This document shows, piece after piece, positions 1 to 7,805 of a stretch of 64,000 nucleotides of DNA. The stretch lies in NCBI GenBank assembly GCA_963556255.1, contig OY744608.1, positions 31,781,654-31,845,653 on the forward strand, written 5' to 3'. A model generated the notes under the pieces. It worked only from the letters and a program-made list of their open reading frames with translations. It did no database searches and was not told the DNA's origin. The first letter of the stretch is position 1. Every line of letters begins with the position of its first letter. A program made the position numbers and the translations under genes. The stretch comes from Allolobophora icterica. Taxonomy: Eukaryota; Annelida; Clitellata; Crassiclitellata; Lumbricidae.

Positions 1-531
1 CCAGTCCCAAGCCTGGGAAAATGATGAGGGAAAAATAATATATTTGTGGATATAGAGGCCAGCTGCGAAATAAGCAGGTATACCCTGTCGAATAAGCAGT
101 CGCGGGCCAACAGTGGCAAGGCTATCAGGGCGCGGTATGGGATGTGGGTGGCACCGCATCCTATGATAAAAGCTGCAGATGCTCTATGACAGTCATGTGA
201 CAAGGCGAGTACAGGCCGCCTTTAAATAAGCCTGAAGCCCTCGCTGCCTTGCGAGTAGGTGCTTGCACCAAAGGCTAGGTTCCAAACCGAAAGGGGTTGA
301 CGTCAGGAAGGGCATCCGGTTGTGAAACTTTGCTCCAAAATCTTCTATTGATCTTCATAAACAAGTGGAAGAGAAGGATCCGAGTGGGTGACCCCTCTCC
401 AAAGAGGGATTAATTTGAGCCTGAAGGGAAAGAAGAGTACTGTAAAAACTAAATAAATCAGCCGTTGCTAGGAGATTGGCAGTGCCAGTCCCAAGCCCGG
501 ATGAATGATGAGGGAAAATAATATATTTGTG
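1..531. repeat. Direct-repeat pair around an RTE-LINE-like tail
   Basis: The opening of the window (1-52) recurs nearly unchanged at 484-531, both starting CCAGTCCCAAGCC and ending in a run around AATAATATATTTGTGG. Between them, near 300-320, is GTCAGGAAGGGCATCCGG, a motif I associate with the 3' part of RTE-type LINEs and related short elements. No coding frame survives. The assignment to RTE is from memory of the motif, so the class is tentative; the direct repeat itself is plain. Confidence 0.4.
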
Positions 532-720
532 GGACGCAGTTCTGTAGTGGTATGTTCAGTGCCATGTAACTGGAGGGTTGCAGGTTCGAATGTACCTCAA
601 GCCACTGCGTAGCGACTATGGACAAGTTGCTCACCTACAATTGTCCAACAGGTTGGTGCGTCATAAAAAAACCTGAATAGGAAAAACCTCTCTTTGGCCA
701 ACACACGCGATGTGGACCGA
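532..720 (+). repeat. tRNA-derived SINE
   Basis: A pol III type promoter is visible: an A-box-like TAGTGGTATGTTCAG near 546 and a B-box-like GGTTGCAGGTTCGAATG near 576. A tRNA-unrelated body follows, with GTAGCGACTATGGACAAGTT. Closely similar heads occur at 22.4 kb and, inverted, at 26.5 kb. This is a dispersed SINE rather than a tRNA gene, because no acceptor stem can be closed. Confidence 0.55.
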
Positions 721-1194
721 CATGTGGCGACGTTCCCGACGTGGTCCGCGTTATTAGGTCTCATTAGACCGAAGCTGACAGCCACATCGATGATGATGAT
801 GATAATGATAATGATGATGCTGACAACGATGACTATATTATAATCATAATATCGATTTTTTTTGCGGAAAAAAATCCTTAAATTTTATTCCATCCAACCG
901 GTCCGGCACGCTTTCGATATGCTAGCATGAACTGTATTAAGATTTACTATAATACACGACGATTATATCGATTTCAATTATAATCATCACCTTTTTAGAA
1001 AAGTACATGTATAATAGGGCTTTCAGCACTAAAAAACAGTAGATGGATAATGTGCGTTTGGGGCCACCCCAAAATTATGACCCATTAAGGCCTTAGTAGC
1101 ATTTTATTATATAATCATCCGCTTTCGTGATACGGCGGTGGCGCACTGGGAACAACAACAGACTCACTACCACAGCCACTATAGACAAAAACTT
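721..1194. other. Gene-free flank left of the Polinton
   Basis: AT-rich sequence with a short GATGATGAT run (789-822). No ORF, RNA or recognisable repeat was seen. The left terminus of the Polinton should lie here, but I could not match any stretch with an inverted partner right of 21852. Confidence 0.4.
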
Positions 1195-1800
1195 TTATGT
1201 TGAGGTTCGCGGAGAAGACCCAGCGCTGGTTAGTTTCCTGATTAGTTCTGCCACCATCTGGTCTTTGCTTTGACTCGGCAACTCTTTTTTTCCATTCTTG
1301 CTTTGTATATCACGTTTCATCGTTCTATATTTCTCCTCCTCTCCCAGAATAAGTTTATATTCTTCATCGCTAATAGCCGTGTCTTCCAATGCCTTAGAAA
1401 TGTGGTCATGAACAGTGTTTAGCTTACTCTCCGCCAAAATACAAATTTCGTCGTGTTTTGAAGCTTTAGCAACAAAACTTCTACTGACAACATTTCCAAT
1501 AATATCCAGAAAACTCGTCGCTATGGCCAAACTCTCCAGAACAATACCATGAATAAAACCAATACCAGTGGCTAAGATAGCTGCCCCACCCACCCCAGTT
1601 CCAAGACTAACTATAGCAAGGCCGGCCGAGGCCCCATTAGCCACATCTACAACCCTCTTATACTTCTTGCACAGTTGTCCTCGACTTATCGCCTCAGACC
1701 TCAGGAATGCTTCTATTTCGCCAATCTTCTGCAGACGAAACGTCTGCGACGTCGTGTCCGACGAAATTGTTGGCTCCATAAGCGTTGGGTACAAAGACAT
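1195..1800 (-). CDS. Polinton accessory protein with a glycine-rich hydrophobic centre (unknown function)
   Basis: This 201-codon ORF starts at an ATG at 1800. It has a polar N-terminus, a small-residue hydrophobic stretch (about residues 54-100, with VSLGTGVGGAAILATGIGF) and a charged helical C-terminal half rich in Lys and Glu. The hydrophobic part could hold one or two membrane helices. Proteins of this layout recur in Polintons of cnidarians and other invertebrates as I remember them, but I know of no assigned function. It is the leftmost gene and follows the 181-codon gene by only a few bases, so the two may be co-expressed. The sequence TATAAAAAAAGT sits immediately upstream of the ATG. 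Confidence 0.7.
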   Translation of the reverse strand: MSLYPTLMEPTISSDTTSQTFRLQKIGEIEAFLRSEAISRGQLCKKYKRVVDVANGASAGLAIVSLGTGVGGAAILATGIGFIHGIVLESLAIATSFLDIIGNVVSRSFVAKASKHDEICILAESKLNTVHDHISKALEDTAISDEEYKLILGEEEKYRTMKRDIQSKNGKKELPSQSKDQMVAELIRKLTSAGSSPRTST

Positions 1801-1807
1801 ACTTTTT

Positions 1808-2353
1808 TTATAGTTGCTCTATCAGTAACGTTACGTTTAACTCAATAGTTGAAGTACTTTCAACACCTCTCTTTTTTCCTTCAATTCGGAAACTCGTTTG
1901 TCCTGGAATGAATATTGCCCTAGATGCATCAAATTGTCCGCTTTGAATGTCAACTGTACGATCGATGCTACCCGCGGCTGTAATAACGCGAACTGACGCA
2001 TCACCGGTACTAACACCAAACATTGTAAGCCTCCAGAATCCACGGTCTAACGAGATAACCTCAGCGGTAGTTTGCAACGTAATACATGGATAACGCGCCG
2101 CGGTCAATGGAAGCGTTTGCCACGAACTTAGAGTCACAGTTTTGGTCGCTGTGTAAATATCGCGGCTGTGGTAATCGTCCGATACGAAATCGATGTGGAT
2201 TTGGGGAACCGCGTCTAACATATCTGCGGTGGGCTTAGGGATAGTATATCCCCAGTTGGTAAGGCCAACCAAATCATCGAGGTTGTACTTGTGCATATTT
2301 GTTTCTCCTTTTTGACGGAGATAACCACGAATCTTGTAGTGTGAGTCAGCCAT
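1808..2353 (-). CDS. Polinton accessory protein of unknown function, beta-rich
   Basis: This 181-codon ORF begins with an ATG at 2353 and ends 7 bases before the next gene's start. I do not recognise a family. The middle and C-terminal parts alternate hydrophobic and polar residues and are rich in Thr, Ser and Val, which suggests a beta-sandwich, perhaps a small virion or fibre-associated protein. There is no signal peptide or obvious membrane helix. It lies between the fibre-like gene and the hydrophobic 201-codon gene, a position that suggests a virion accessory role, but that is inference only. Confidence 0.6.
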   Translation of the reverse strand: MADSHYKIRGYLRQKGETNMHKYNLDDLVGLTNWGYTIPKPTADMLDAVPQIHIDFVSDDYHSRDIYTATKTVTLSSWQTLPLTAARYPCITLQTTAEVISLDRGFWRLTMFGVSTGDASVRVITAAGSIDRTVDIQSGQFDASRAIFIPGQTSFRIEGKKRGVESTSTIELNVTLLIEQL

Positions 2354-2368
2354 TATTAAGTCTTATGT

Positions 2369-4162
2369 TTACCCGACTTTAAAATAGGTGTAGATCTGAA
2401 AGTGGGATATGCCAACAGTAGTTTGTGGTGGGTTGGTGGTTAAGACCGTCAGCCTGTATGCTATGTATGCAGTTTCAGTGTTGACGGTAAACTCCTGCGC
2501 AGAATCAGTCAAAGCGGTATTGGAGGTGAGTAGGTCCGTATACACGAGCAGCCCCGAGCTGTTGTAACCGCGCCCACTAATTTTCCAGGACGTGATACGC
2601 AGTCCAGTAGGACTAGCCCCTCCAGTCAGGCCAACCTTCCATATTCGCACAGGCGCCGGACAATCAATCCGTAACCAAATCTCATCACCCGCAGCGGGCG
2701 TGACCCTCCACTCACCGCTGACTCCTGAGTTGAATGCTAGATGAGGCGGGTAAGTCGGAAGAAATGCGCTGGCTAAGGCAATAAAACCAGTTTCTGAAGA
2801 GTCCTTGGACAGTGGCGGAATGTGACCTGTATAGTTAAGAAACTTGAGGTTGTTCACGTACTGTCTTACAGCGGCCTCTTTACTGTCTGTATACCTTTTA
2901 ACCACAACAGCCTGATTGTCGACATATTGTTTATTGGCCACGTTCAAAGGCTCCGTCGGTATTTTATTTAATTTTGTCATTTTGCCGGTTACGATTCTCG
3001 TCACCTGCCCGATACTCGCCGCGTCGGTATTAGTTGTTGAGGCCCCCGTGTAAAGCCCAGTCACCCTCTTACCGCCCATAGCTAAATTTCCAGTCATTGC
3101 GTCGAAAACTTTAAGCACGCAAGCGCTCCTGACCATAGCGTCTTGTTCTTCGGCATAAGTTTTTGCAGCTTCGGCTTTCTGGTCTGCGTACCCCCTTGCG
3201 GCGGCGGTCTTTTGATCTGTATACAACCTCACGGCCGAATTAATCGCGGTGTCCTGATCGACCGCGTACTGTCTAGCAGCAATATGTTGAACATCAACAT
3301 ATTGTTTGTTAACCACGTGCAACGACTCCGTGGGAACTCTATCGAGGCTCAATAGAGCGCCGGCGACCGCTGTTGACACTTGTTTCCAACTCGCTGCGTC
3401 GCTATCAGATCCTGGAATCCCTATTGGAAGACCAGTCACTCGGTGACCACCCATAACTAAACTTCCAGTCATTACACTGCCAGATTTTAGCACACACGCG
3501 TTCTTGACGATAACATCTTGCTCGTTGACGTAAGTTTTAACAATAACATCCTTTTCGTCCGCATACTGCCTAACGGAATCTCTCAGCACCTCGTTCTTCT
3601 CGTCCGTGTACTGTTTAGCATCGATAAGCTTCTGGTCTGCATGGTTCTCGGCCGCGGCTGCCTTCTGGTCCGCGTACAGCCTGACGGCAGTGTCCAGCAG
3701 AGTGTCCTTATCGTCTGCGTAAAGTTTAACGAGACCAGTTACCTCAGAGCTTAAGCCGTCTGCATACAATTCGGCTTGGTGCGCCCGCTCTTTCGCGTAC
3801 TCCGTTATTTGTTTCCAACTCGCAGCGTCGGACTCTCCCACCAATTCGTCCCAACCCTCGTCTTCACTGTCAGATCCCGGAGTGTCCGTGGGCAAACCAG
3901 TCAATTTATGGCCGCCCATTTTTAGAACACCAGACATCGTTCCACCGGTGATTTGTAGGTTGTCCTGATCTACGATGTCCGCATAAGCCTTTGTCGCGGC
4001 GTCCGTGTCCGTCGTAGGAGTTCCCACGTTTGTCAGCCGAAAACCTCCAGCCGAAAGAATTCCCAGCATGGTATCGCCAGCCTTGTGAATGAGCCCAGCG
4101 GCGCTTATCTGCCCTCCTCCCACCCCACCTCCACCGTCTCTTCCAAATTTATCAACAGGCAT
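2369..4162 (-). CDS. Phage-tail-fibre-like protein with C-terminal discoidin-like domain
   Basis: This 597-codon ORF (ATG at 4162) resembles a trimeric fibre. Four copies of a module of the form MTGxLxMGGxxVTGL...DAA are visible at about residues 26-57, 67-117, 221-264 and 347-384; this pattern is common in bacteriophage tail fibres. They are joined by coiled-coil-like runs of YADxK/YVDxQ repeats. The last 155 or so residues form a separate domain with alternating beta patterns (SGEWRVTP, IWLRIDCP, VRIWKVGL, ISHFQIY) resembling galactose-binding/discoidin folds. The glycine-rich N-terminus could anchor it to a capsid. The likely role is receptor or glycan attachment of a virion. It lies between PRO and the unknown 181-codon gene and is fully open. 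Confidence 0.75.
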   Translation of the reverse strand: MPVDKFGRDGGGGVGGGQISAAGLIHKAGDTMLGILSAGGFRLTNVGTPTTDTDAATKAYADIVDQDNLQITGGTMSGVLKMGGHKLTGLPTDTPGSDSEDEGWDELVGESDAASWKQITEYAKERAHQAELYADGLSSEVTGLVKLYADDKDTLLDTAVRLYADQKAAAAENHADQKLIDAKQYTDEKNEVLRDSVRQYADEKDVIVKTYVNEQDVIVKNACVLKSGSVMTGSLVMGGHRVTGLPIGIPGSDSDAASWKQVSTAVAGALLSLDRVPTESLHVVNKQYVDVQHIAARQYAVDQDTAINSAVRLYTDQKTAAARGYADQKAEAAKTYAEEQDAMVRSACVLKVFDAMTGNLAMGGKRVTGLYTGASTTNTDAASIGQVTRIVTGKMTKLNKIPTEPLNVANKQYVDNQAVVVKRYTDSKEAAVRQYVNNLKFLNYTGHIPPLSKDSSETGFIALASAFLPTYPPHLAFNSGVSGEWRVTPAAGDEIWLRIDCPAPVRIWKVGLTGGASPTGLRITSWKISGRGYNSSGLLVYTDLLTSNTALTDSAQEFTVNTETAYIAYRLTVLTTNPPQTTVGISHFQIYTYFKVG

Positions 4163-4189
4163 TTTTTATACAAAAAGGGTGGCCGAAGT

Positions 4190-4594
4190 CTAACATAAGT
4201 CAAGCACGATATCTTCAAAATTCTTTCCGGCAGCGAGCTCTCTTAGCACGAGCAGACAGAGGTGACCACAGACCACATCATCGGGCCCCTGTAGCTGAAA
4301 TGTCTGTGTTCTTATGGAACGGTTTAAATATCGAGAAATTTCGAGAGGCGGATCCAGCCCATAACTATCAAAATAGACGGCTGTAGGTCCATCTATCCAA
4401 TAAGCGACCCAGTGAGTACCGTCGCCGGAACCGGAATCTAAATTAACAACTCCACACTCCTTCTCACGAGCCACGGCGGGCAGACCATCTCGCATGAAAA
4501 CACCGCGGAAATGCGGCAGCGCCCTGGCGGTTTTCTCTATGTCGAAGTTGCTAAGAGGTTTTAGTTTTTTTGCCCGATGTAGAGACCCGATCCT
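4190..4594 (-). CDS. PRO: Adenain-like cysteine protease (capsid maturation protease)
   Basis: The reading frame is open from 4594 to the stop at 4190. Counting from the ATG at 4495, His28 (in GTHWVAYW), Asp43 (in YFDSYG), Gln69 and Cys76 (in CGHLC) match the adenain catalytic set. The family's conserved N-terminal portion (NFDIEKTARALPHFRGVF) lies upstream of that ATG, between about 4550 and 4496, so initiation at 4495 would truncate the domain. No ATG exists in this frame between the stop at 4595-4597 and 4495. The frame is -1 relative to the preceding gene, which ends in A AAA AAC followed by its stop at 4561-4563. Expression as a -1 frameshift product is the simplest reading; start-codon loss or non-AUG initiation are alternatives. 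In the family the enzyme cleaves virion proteins. Confidence 0.88.
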   Translation of the reverse strand, partial: RIGSLHRAKKLKPLSNFDIEKTARALPHFRGVFMRDGLPAVAREKECGVVNLDSGSGDGTHWVAYWIDGPTAVYFDSYGLDPPLEISRYLNRSIRTQTFQLQGPDDVVCGHLCLLVLRELAAGKNFEDIVLDLC

Positions 4595-5058
4595 TTACAC
4601 ATTGGACAACAACCACCACGAGTCTCGCGCCCGAGATATAAACCAGACCCGCGGACCTGGGCCTCGAGTTCGCGATTGTGACGCTCCGCCTCCGCCTGTG
4701 CGGCGTCGTTGGCCTGTTTGTTGTGCACGGCCTCTGTCACCCCAGCGGCAATACCACCCGCCGCGGATAACCCACCAAAAAGCAGTGGGAGGAGAGCCAG
4801 TAGTGGAAGAAATCCGCCCGATTTTGTCATCTTTTTCAATTGCGTTTTGGTGAATCTCAGCTCCATGCCAACGCCTTCCGAAATCTTCTTCACGATTCGG
4901 GCGGCTTGAACTTTTGTCAGCGCGAGCTTGTCGTCTCCGCGAAGCTGGCCATGAGTGAGCCGGATCGTGGCGCCAGTGCCGGCACGCGCAGCTTTAGCCA
5001 ATGTTTGCTTTTGCCCTTCGGTCAGTGAAAGGCCGAACGCAACGTATTCAGTTTTCAT
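4561..5058 (-). CDS. Polinton small virion-type protein with hydrophobic segment and GSGLYLG tail
   Basis: This 165-codon ORF starts at an ATG at 5058. The N-terminal 85 residues are basic and polar (TEGQKQTLAKAARAGTGATI region), followed by a strongly hydrophobic segment (about residues 87-110, with PLLALLPLLFGG). A charged helix comes next, and then a C-terminus holding two GSGLYxG motifs, a CCPMC pair and a lysine-asparagine end. It is a widely conserved Polinton protein. A membrane-active virion core role similar to adenoviral core proteins has been suggested for such proteins, but that is inference here. Its last sense codons form the slippery heptamer A AAA AAC, immediately before TAA and overlapping the protease frame. 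Confidence 0.75.
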   Translation of the reverse strand: MKTEYVAFGLSLTEGQKQTLAKAARAGTGATIRLTHGQLRGDDKLALTKVQAARIVKKISEGVGMELRFTKTQLKKMTKSGGFLPLLALLPLLFGGLSAAGGIAAGVTEAVHNKQANDAAQAEAERHNRELEAQVRGSGLYLGRETRGGCCPMCKGSGLYIGQKN

Positions 5059-5116
5059 TTTTGGAAAAAATATATCTAAAAGAGGGCCTTGTATCTAAAT
5101 GTGAAAAAACCGATTT

Positions 5117-6412
5117 CTAGTAGACGACGTTGAATTTGCTGCCATCCGATTCAAAATTCAGGAGTCGGTCGCTGATCAGGACGGCATATGCCGTCGTATT
5201 ATTTGGTACCCCTTCGTTAAAGTCCACCTTGATTTGTATGTCCTGTACAGAGGTTTTAAGTCGTTCGGATTGCCTGCGCACGTCCAGGACGAAGATCGGA
5301 AACAAATCTACAAATTCGATTGGTGTCAATTGGCATGACGATTCACGCGCGTCTATACCGCAATATTCTTCCTTGAAGTCACGTAGGGCCTTATAAGCGC
5401 GAGAGGTTGTCCTCTTGGTGAAGTCGAGATTCATGTCAACAACCGGGTAGCGATCGCTGTTGAGCATAGCGAAAATGTTGCGAACCTGCACATGGTCAAA
5501 CAGTGCCGGATTCTGGCCTTGATGTGCATTCTTTCCAGTCTGAAAAGCAACAAGAATCCAGCGTGGCTTTTCCGTGCCCGACTTAACGCTCAAACGCCAG
5601 GAAAAAGTCGTCGCTCGTGGCACCGCAATGTTGTCGCATTGCATGGCGCGGAATGCCACAGGTACCTTAACCTTGGCTTCAATCTGCTTCATAAGCATGC
5701 TTTTATACTCCAGAGCGGGTATTATATGCGGCATGAACCAGGAGAGTTTAGTCAGCGCGATCTGGCCATTGGCCGCAGCGGCTTCCTTGAAGATCGCGTC
5801 TGCATCCCCCTGCCGGCTCAGCAGTAAAGAGTGTTTGATCCCGTATACGACTTTGTGATAATCATCGCAAAAACCGAATAGATGTCTTAAGGGAACGATG
5901 AATGAAAACGTTCCAATAGGGACGGGTTTTCCAATGATCATCAGTCGACGGGCCTCGAAGCCGATATTCGCAGCCGCCGCCGCCGCGGTCGTGTCCTTCT
6001 GCCAACACATGTTTAAACCTTCGCCTTTGGAAAAATCATCGCCGTAAACCAGCATGCCTTTCATCGTCGTGGCTTGCCCAGGCGACATGACATTCTCTAT
6101 CTCGGTGTTGTTAGCCAAGTATCGAATCTGAGAGAACATGTACGGGATGGCGTTGTTGATGAATGACACCAACGAGTCTGCGATGTAAGCGGCGCCTGTT
6201 GTTGTAAGCCTGCCCTCCACAAGAAGGTAGCTCTTAGAAGGTTGCGTGAAAATGTCTTGATTCTGGATGTCTATTTGTATGGCCTGGCCATTGTTAATAG
6301 CCGCAGGGTTTTGTGATTCATACTCGCGGTATTCAAACGATTCAATGCTATTGTCGTCTGGCACCGCCGAAGCGATGTCCAACATTTCACTCGGCACGTC
6401 AAATGCTGCCAT
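5117..6412 (-). CDS. MCP: Major capsid protein, double jelly-roll
   Basis: This 431-codon ORF (ATG at 6412) sits in the centre of the morphogenetic block. Its length and features match the Polinton major capsid protein: an early acidic segment, SYLLVEGRL, the FINNAIPYMFSQIRY segment, a middle GTFSFIVPLRHLFGF segment, and a second half with PRWILVAFQTGKN and a C-terminal FVDLFPIFVLDVRRQ segment. In this family the protein forms trimers with two jelly-roll domains each, making pseudo-hexameric capsomers. No stop, frameshift or gap was seen. It is flanked by genes for likely minor virion proteins in the same orientation, consistent with a late gene cluster. Confidence 0.88.
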   Translation of the reverse strand: MAAFDVPSEMLDIASAVPDDNSIESFEYREYESQNPAAINNGQAIQIDIQNQDIFTQPSKSYLLVEGRLTTTGAAYIADSLVSFINNAIPYMFSQIRYLANNTEIENVMSPGQATTMKGMLVYGDDFSKGEGLNMCWQKDTTAAAAAANIGFEARRLMIIGKPVPIGTFSFIVPLRHLFGFCDDYHKVVYGIKHSLLLSRQGDADAIFKEAAAANGQIALTKLSWFMPHIIPALEYKSMLMKQIEAKVKVPVAFRAMQCDNIAVPRATTFSWRLSVKSGTEKPRWILVAFQTGKNAHQGQNPALFDHVQVRNIFAMLNSDRYPVVDMNLDFTKRTTSRAYKALRDFKEEYCGIDARESSCQLTPIEFVDLFPIFVLDVRRQSERLKTSVQDIQIKVDFNEGVPNNTTAYAVLISDRLLNFESDGSKFNVVY

Positions 6413-6519
6413 TATTATAAGTAAAAAAGTTCAAGCTTCAATTATTAATCACGCTGTAAATGAAGTTCATATGTGGTGGGTTAAAGATTTTTTTGCGTTT
6501 TTTGTGAATATTTTTATTT

Positions 6520-6978
6520 TCATTTTGCAAGAAACAGACCCCTACCATAACGACTCGGCTTTATAGTCTTGAAACCGGATCCAGCAATGCGGCTGTTTAT
6601 GTCAGCCATTGTCGGAACAACGGGTGGCGGACTCACAGCCAGTTGTTTTAAGTATTCGATGCTCTTGTCGCTGAGCGCCTTTTCCAAAGGTGCGGGAACA
6701 ACGGGCGCGGCAGATGAATTTTCATTTCGTAAATGAGCTTCATTTACGGCCGCAGCGCGTCTCGCTTTCACGGCATCAACAATTTGCCTGACGGCAGATG
6801 CTGTTGTGGCGCCGGCTTTCGCGACATTACCAACCGCCTTGGCAACGTTTGTGATTGTGCCTCTATTCGCCGAAATGAAGGAGCCTGCACGGCCAAGGAA
6901 ACCCGCGATTTTGGGTATCCAGTCGAAAAGTCCACCACCCACGACACGACGCCGCTTTTTAATTCCAAGAACAAACAT
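6520..6978 (-). CDS. Small basic virion-type protein, amphipathic N-terminus (pVI-like by analogy)
   Basis: The ATG at 6978 gives 152 codons; a longer reading from 7008 would need a GTG start. After a basic run (KKRRR) there is GGGLFDWIPKIAGFLGRAG, a predicted amphipathic helix. Alanine- and valine-rich helical sequence and a proline-rich linker follow, then a C-terminal GSGFKTIKPSRYGRGLF. Its length, basic charge and amphipathic start resemble membrane-lytic core proteins of adenovirus-like particles. No sequence motif proves homology. It lies between the major and minor capsid genes and slightly overlaps the penton gene's end region. Confidence 0.65.
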   Translation of the reverse strand: MFVLGIKKRRRVVGGGLFDWIPKIAGFLGRAGSFISANRGTITNVAKAVGNVAKAGATTASAVRQIVDAVKARRAAAVNEAHLRNENSSAAPVVPAPLEKALSDKSIEYLKQLAVSPPPVVPTMADINSRIAGSGFKTIKPSRYGRGLFLAK

Positions 6979-7000
6979 GAGAATATTTAAGTGTGAAAAT

Positions 7001-7795
7001 CTACGCACTGCGGATGTGAAACCTTATAGTTACTGTCTCACCGCGGAGGTTTAATTGTTCACCATTCTGGTCGGTCAGCCACACACGAATGCCCTGTACG
7101 TTGCCAGCCGGTGCAACTGGTAGGTACACCAGATTTTTCGGAGACTCGATTACCTTGTAGCCGGGCGACACATCCGGGAAAAAACTGTAGATTACTGGCA
7201 GCTGGCTACCATTGCGATACGATCCAGAGATAATGTCACAATTTACCAGGATTGTGTCCACCCGGAGAATATCGACTGGATTTTCTCCCTCTTTATAACC
7301 AAGACCAAGCCTCTGAGGGTTAAAACCGAGCGTTTTCCTGATGGTAGATGCGGCCATATCTACCTTATAAAGGGCATTCGTAATTTTTATGAAAGCGCGC
7401 AGGGTAGATGCGTTAGCTCCTATAGTAATAGGAGAATTAAAGCCGAGTTGAACAACACCTGTCGGCGGCGGATTTTGCTTTTCTAACTGCCGGCTGATTT
7501 CATCATTAATCTGTGCGATCTCGTAGCTTCCGTCGGGCAAAATGATGGTCTTCCACGTCGCACCATTGGTGGCGCTGTAGACAAACTTGTTATTTGAGCT
7601 GTCAATGTTCGGAATCGAATTATAAGTTTCAAGATTGACCAGAGCAAGCTCAAAGCGTCTTTTTGGATCCAGGTACAGCGGTGGCGAGAAAGCCGTAGTC
7701 CACCCTGTAGTATCTGAGGAAACAACTATACTAAAATTTTCCTTAGGCTGCAAAAGTTCTCGAATTTCTTCGAGTAGTTTCTCCGAGCGTTCCAT
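7001..7795 (-). CDS. mCP: Minor capsid (penton-like) protein, single jelly-roll
   Basis: This 264-codon ORF starts at an ATG at 7795. The pattern FELALVNLETYNSIPNID, followed by a SNNKF/WKTIILPDGSYEI segment and a long beta-rich body ending in ETVTIRFHIRS, matches the Polinton/adintovirus penton family as I know it. In that family it occupies the fivefold vertices of the capsid. The N-terminal 20 residues are a charged helix. The gene is intact and closely spaced to its neighbours (10 bases from the next start), as expected for a virion gene cluster. Confidence 0.75.
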   Translation of the reverse strand: MERSEKLLEEIRELLQPKENFSIVVSSDTTGWTTAFSPPLYLDPKRRFELALVNLETYNSIPNIDSSNNKFVYSATNGATWKTIILPDGSYEIAQINDEISRQLEKQNPPPTGVVQLGFNSPITIGANASTLRAFIKITNALYKVDMAASTIRKTLGFNPQRLGLGYKEGENPVDILRVDTILVNCDIISGSYRNGSQLPVIYSFFPDVSPGYKVIESPKNLVYLPVAPAGNVQGIRVWLTDQNGEQLNLRGETVTIRFHIRSA

Positions 7796-7805
7796 CTTGT
7801 GTGCT

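Noticed and set aside
532..720. tRNA gene
   Set aside because: A and B boxes are present but no acceptor stem pairs; the same head occurs in other SINE copies.
6979..7008. Longer start for the small basic virion protein
   Set aside because: Would use GTG; the ATG at 6978 fits the basic start seen in the family.
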